A DNA stretch of 64,000 nt from Nectonema munidae (lineage: Eukaryota > Nematomorpha > Nectonematoida > Nectonematidae). Position numbers and translations under genes: made by a program. The stretch is from NCBI GenBank assembly GCA_030549495.1, contig JAUIRK010000707.1:1-64000 (forward strand). Reading direction: 5' to 3'. The notes under the pieces are model-generated. The model was given only the letters and a program-made list of their open reading frames with translations. It searched no databases and was not told the origin of the DNA. Each line of letters opens with the position of its first letter. The stretch's first letter is position 1. This document shows positions 60,765-64,000 of this stretch, one piece after another.

Positions 60765-62620
60765 CTTATTAGTGCTGGGGGGCGTAAAACGCCCCCACCC
60801 CTTCACTAAAAAATTAATTGTAGAAAATTGGCTGAATCATATCCCTTCAAATTTTGTGACTTTTCCTAAAATCGCTAGCTGCATCTTTTGAAACCATTTT
60901 CAAGGTAGTTGAATGACCCCTTCATGTCCAAAACTGTCAATCAAAATAAAAAATTAAAATTTTTCAGCAAAATTTTGACATTATCTGTACTTAACCTTAT
61001 AACTTAGGATCTATATTATATAATATCCTGAAAATTTATAATTATATACAGTTTGGAACGCATAACACTTTATATATATATATAATTTTTTCAATAATCA
61101 TGGCTAATTTTTAAAAAATGTCAATCAAAATTTTGATTGATCAAAAATATATCTAATAAAATATACCTTCAAATTTTACATAAAATATATGTTTTTATAC
61201 TAAATCGGTCATGCTGTTTTCATTTCTGGACTCATTTTTTACATTTAGGATTTGAAAATACCTATAAGTATTAATCAAATTTGCGGTTTACTTATGAAAA
61301 TTATCTCCAAAAACATTCCTTCAGATTTTACATAAAATATATGTGTTATACTAAATCGGCCATGCTGGTTTCATTTCTGTACTAATTTTTTACGTTTAGG
61401 AGAAATACCTATAAGTGTTAGTCAAATTTGCGGTTTACTTCAAAAAATGGTCTCCAAAAACATTCATTCAAATTTTACAATGAAATATATGTTTTATACC
61501 AAATCAACCATGCTGTTTTCATTTCTGAATTCATTTTTCACATTTAGAGATTTTAAAATATCAGTCAAAATTTGCGGTTTACTTCTAAAAGCTATCTCCA
61601 AATATATTCTCTCAATTTTACATGAAATTATTGTTTTTATACAAAATCGATCATGGTGTTTTTATTTTTGAACCCATTTTTTACATTTAGGATTTGAAAA
61701 TACTTATAAGTATTAATCAAATTTGCGGTTTACTTCTGAAAATTGTCTCCATAAATATGTTTTTATACCAAATCAATCATGCTGTTTTCATTTCTGAACT
61801 CATTTTTTACATTTAGGATATGAAAATACATATAAATGTTAATCAAATTTGCGGTTTACTTCTAAAAATTGTCTCCAAAAACATTCATTCAAATTTTACA
61901 ATTAAATATATGTTTTTATACCAAATCAACTATGCTAGTTTCATTTATGGACTCAATTTTTGCAGTTTGAATTTGAAAATACATATAAGTATCAATTAAA
62001 TTTGCGTTTAGTTCTAAAATTTGTTTTTATAGCAAATAGATCATGATGATTTCATTTCTGAACAAAGTTTTCGCATTTAGAGGTTTTACTGCTAGTGTCA
62101 ATCAAATTTGCGGTTTATGTCTTAAAACTATATCCTAAAATCTTCTCTCTAATTTTACATGAAATATATATGTTTTTATACCAATTCGACCATGATAATT
62201 TTTATTTCTGAAATCATTTTTTGCATTTAGAGGTTTTAAATGTCTGAAAGTGTCAATCAAATTTTCGATTTACGTCTAATGTCTGCAGAAATATTTTTGA
62301 AATTTAAATAAAATATGTTTTTATGCCAAATGGAAGATGCTGGTTTCATTTTTGGACTCAGGTTTGTCATTTATGGTTATAAAATATCTGAAAGCTTGAA
62401 TCAGATTTGCGGTTTGCTTCTAGATACTGTCTTCAAAAATATTTTCAAAAAAATAAAATATCTGTTTTATAACAAATCGACTATGCTTATTTTATTTCTG
62501 TACTGGATTTTGGATAATACGGTTAAAAAATATCTCGAAGTGGCAATTGAATTAGTAATGTATGCCTGAAAACAGTTCTGTAAAAAAATTTCAAAAAATG
62601 GTTGCATATTAGGTATATAG
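60765..62620 (+). repeat. Satellite-bearing element, copy 2 (about nine monomers)
   Basis: The head carries a GC-rich hairpin (gggggcgt / acgccccc, 60778-60796) in otherwise AT-rich DNA, then a 350-bp lead-in. About nine degenerate monomers follow, marked by tttgcggtttac-like cues near 61284, 61427, 61572, 61722, 61848, 62003, 62108, 62260 and 62410 (spacing mostly about 145-150 bp). The tail (about 62480-62620) matches the tail of copy 1 at 20935-21085. No coding capacity. Confidence 0.75.
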
Positions 62621-62630
62621 TATTGGTAAG

Positions 62631-64000
62631 GATGTCAAAGCACTTTCCAAAATCAATTGATATGCTTGCAAACTGCTTGTTAAAGATTAGTTGAAGATCG
62701 TTCGAGAGCGTTGTTGAAAGCTGAAGACGGTTTAAGCTTGGCAAGGCTGATGGAAATAAAGTGAGAGATTTCTAAAATGTAAGTAAAAGAAACTAAGAGT
62801 GCTTAATGAGGATGCGTTAGTAGGATGGGTTCGATGGTTTTAATCGAAGAAGATAGTGCGTTTAATAAATTGGGGTGGAAGAGAATTTGGCTGAAGTTGG
62901 TTGGAAAATGGCCTAGAGTTTTGATGCACGAGTTTATCATTGTGTGTCGATAGGAGATGAAAAAAGGGCATATGAATAATAGATGATAAGGTGTTTCTAA
63001 AGGGTCGTTGCAGAAACGGCAGGTTTGATTGTCGGTGAGTTTGATGTGATATAGATATGATTTACAGGGGCAGTGACCTGAAAACCATCTTATTATGGAT
63101 CGCGATGGGGTGAAATTGTTGATGGCCCAAGTTTGGTGAATTGCTTTTAATCCGGTATATCTGAGAGCGTGGTGTTGGAGGACTTGGTGATAATCTGTTG
63201 CCATTGATTAAATGTGTGTGAAGTGAGGTTTTGAGTGAGAACGTCGGGGTTTATGGAAGTTAGGTGTGATGTGTGTGTTTTGGAAAGGGCTTGTTTAGCG
63301 AGCAAATCTACGCGTATTATTTCTTGTATGTTGGAATGAGCAGGGCACCAGAGAATAGAAATCGTGAAAAGAGAAGAGAGAGAACGCAGTTTTGAGAATA
63401 GGATTGTGGTGTGGAAAGGAATATTTGTGTGAAGATATAGGTCACGTGTAATTTTCTGTGAGTCTGTGTAGAAATGGATGTGGGTGAACTGTTTGAACAG
63501 GTGAATGTTATGGGTAATGTGATAGCAGGAGGCGATTAAGGCTGTGCATTCAGCATCATATGTCGTGGTCAAGTGGTTTAATGGAGAATTTGAGGAATGG
63601 AAGGGAATTAGAGAGTCGCCTGCGTGGAGAGCGTATGCGAAAGCGCATCTGTTTATTGATTTGGCTGCATCTGTGAAAATTCTGAGTGTAGAGAGGTTTG
63701 AGAGTTGTCTGATCTCTTTTATGTGGGTAATTGCGGTGTCCTTATTGGGATAAATTGTGATGATGTATGGAAGAGATAACGATGGGTGTGTTAGTGTGGC
63801 TGGATGAACTTTTTGGTGTACGAGGTATTTTTGCAGGTGTGGGAGTGCTTTATGGAGAAGGATTGTGTATGGGTGTATGGCGTTGGAGGGTAGGTGGAGC
63901 ATGGAGGCTGAAGAGGGAGGTAGTAAGGATTTGTATATCTTGACGTAATGTTTGATGAGTGTGCTTTTCAAATGAATGAGAAGGGGCGGGCATTTTAACA
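62631..64000 (-). mobile_element. I-like LINE, copy C (3' half, runs off the window)
   Basis: A long minus-strand frame from 63971 carries intact-looking RNase H: LRIFTDAAKS (Asp), TTYDAECTALIAS (Glu), HFYTDSQKI (Asp), WCPAHSNI and VDLLAK (His, Asp). After one frame slip near 63180 a second frame (63204-62803) gives FTPSRSIIRWFSGHCPCKSY and CRFCNDPLETPYHLLFICPF, the C-terminal zinc motif. The tail (gcaagcatatcaat...ggaaagtgctttgacat) ends near 62631, directly against the satellite-bearing element. The least damaged copy of this family here, so the youngest of the three. Confidence 0.85.

Noticed and set aside
63544-63753. Plus-strand ORF across the RNase H of LINE copy C
   Set aside because: Antisense shadow of a clearly conserved RNase H frame.
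1-64000. A multi-gene defence, biosynthetic or otherwise novel functional system
   Set aside because: The only intact genes are three unrelated host genes; everything else with coding similarity is transposable-element derived.

Overview
The window looks like nuclear DNA of an invertebrate animal, most likely an arthropod (a copepod such as a sea louse would fit, but this is inference). It is very AT-rich, has spliced genes with canonical GT/AG introns, and consists mostly of transposable elements and their debris. There is no sign of operons, rRNA or CRISPR.

Host genes. (1) 680-10782 (+): a complete seven-exon PDCD2L-like gene (programmed cell death 2-like, 370 aa), reassembled from splice sites whose phases all agree. 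Its introns hold a SINE, a solo LTR, a SINE-head dimer, an RTE-type LINE and a piggyBac-like remnant. (2) 23573-25048 (+): an intact single-exon, 12-TM transporter of the monocarboxylate (SLC16/MFS) type. A decayed copy (about 15818-16996, -) faces it across a 5-kb spacer, so 15408-25912 is a large inverted duplication. (3) 46694-55769 (-): a three-exon UPRT homologue (uracil phosphoribosyltransferase fold, 225 aa) with one 57-bp intron and one 8.3-kb intron packed with transposons.

Layout. 1-10.8 kb: PDCD2L. 11.8-14.2 kb: Tigger/pogo element with its TIRs. 15.4-25.9 kb: inverted duplication, whose spacer holds a satellite-like tandem array (20.1-21.1 kb). 25.9-26.2 kb: GA/GT/poly-G tract. 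28.6-29.9 kb: hAT element with an exact 8-bp target duplication. 30.5-34.6 kb: a LINE split by a composite repeat that itself carries three smaller insertions. 36.6-44.0 kb: two copies of an RNase-H-bearing I-like LINE, one hit by a TTAA-flanked MITE, with a SINE sharing the LINE's 3' tail between them. 44-46.5 kb: tandem repeats, unrecognised sequence and a Ty3/gypsy-like fossil. 46.7-55.8 kb: UPRT, whose large intron holds an unclassified element, a piggyBac element and the only copy of the composite repeat with both ends (52908-55079). 56.9-60.7 kb: third composite copy, broken by a CR1/Jockey-like LINE. 60.8-62.6 kb: second satellite-bearing element. 62.6-64 kb: third I-like LINE copy, running off the window.

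The most informative signals are the LINE-SINE tail partnership, the datable nesting of MITEs in the composite repeat, the element carrying about 145-bp tandem monomers between conserved flanks, and the inverted transporter duplication. I see no coherent multi-gene functional system beyond these.
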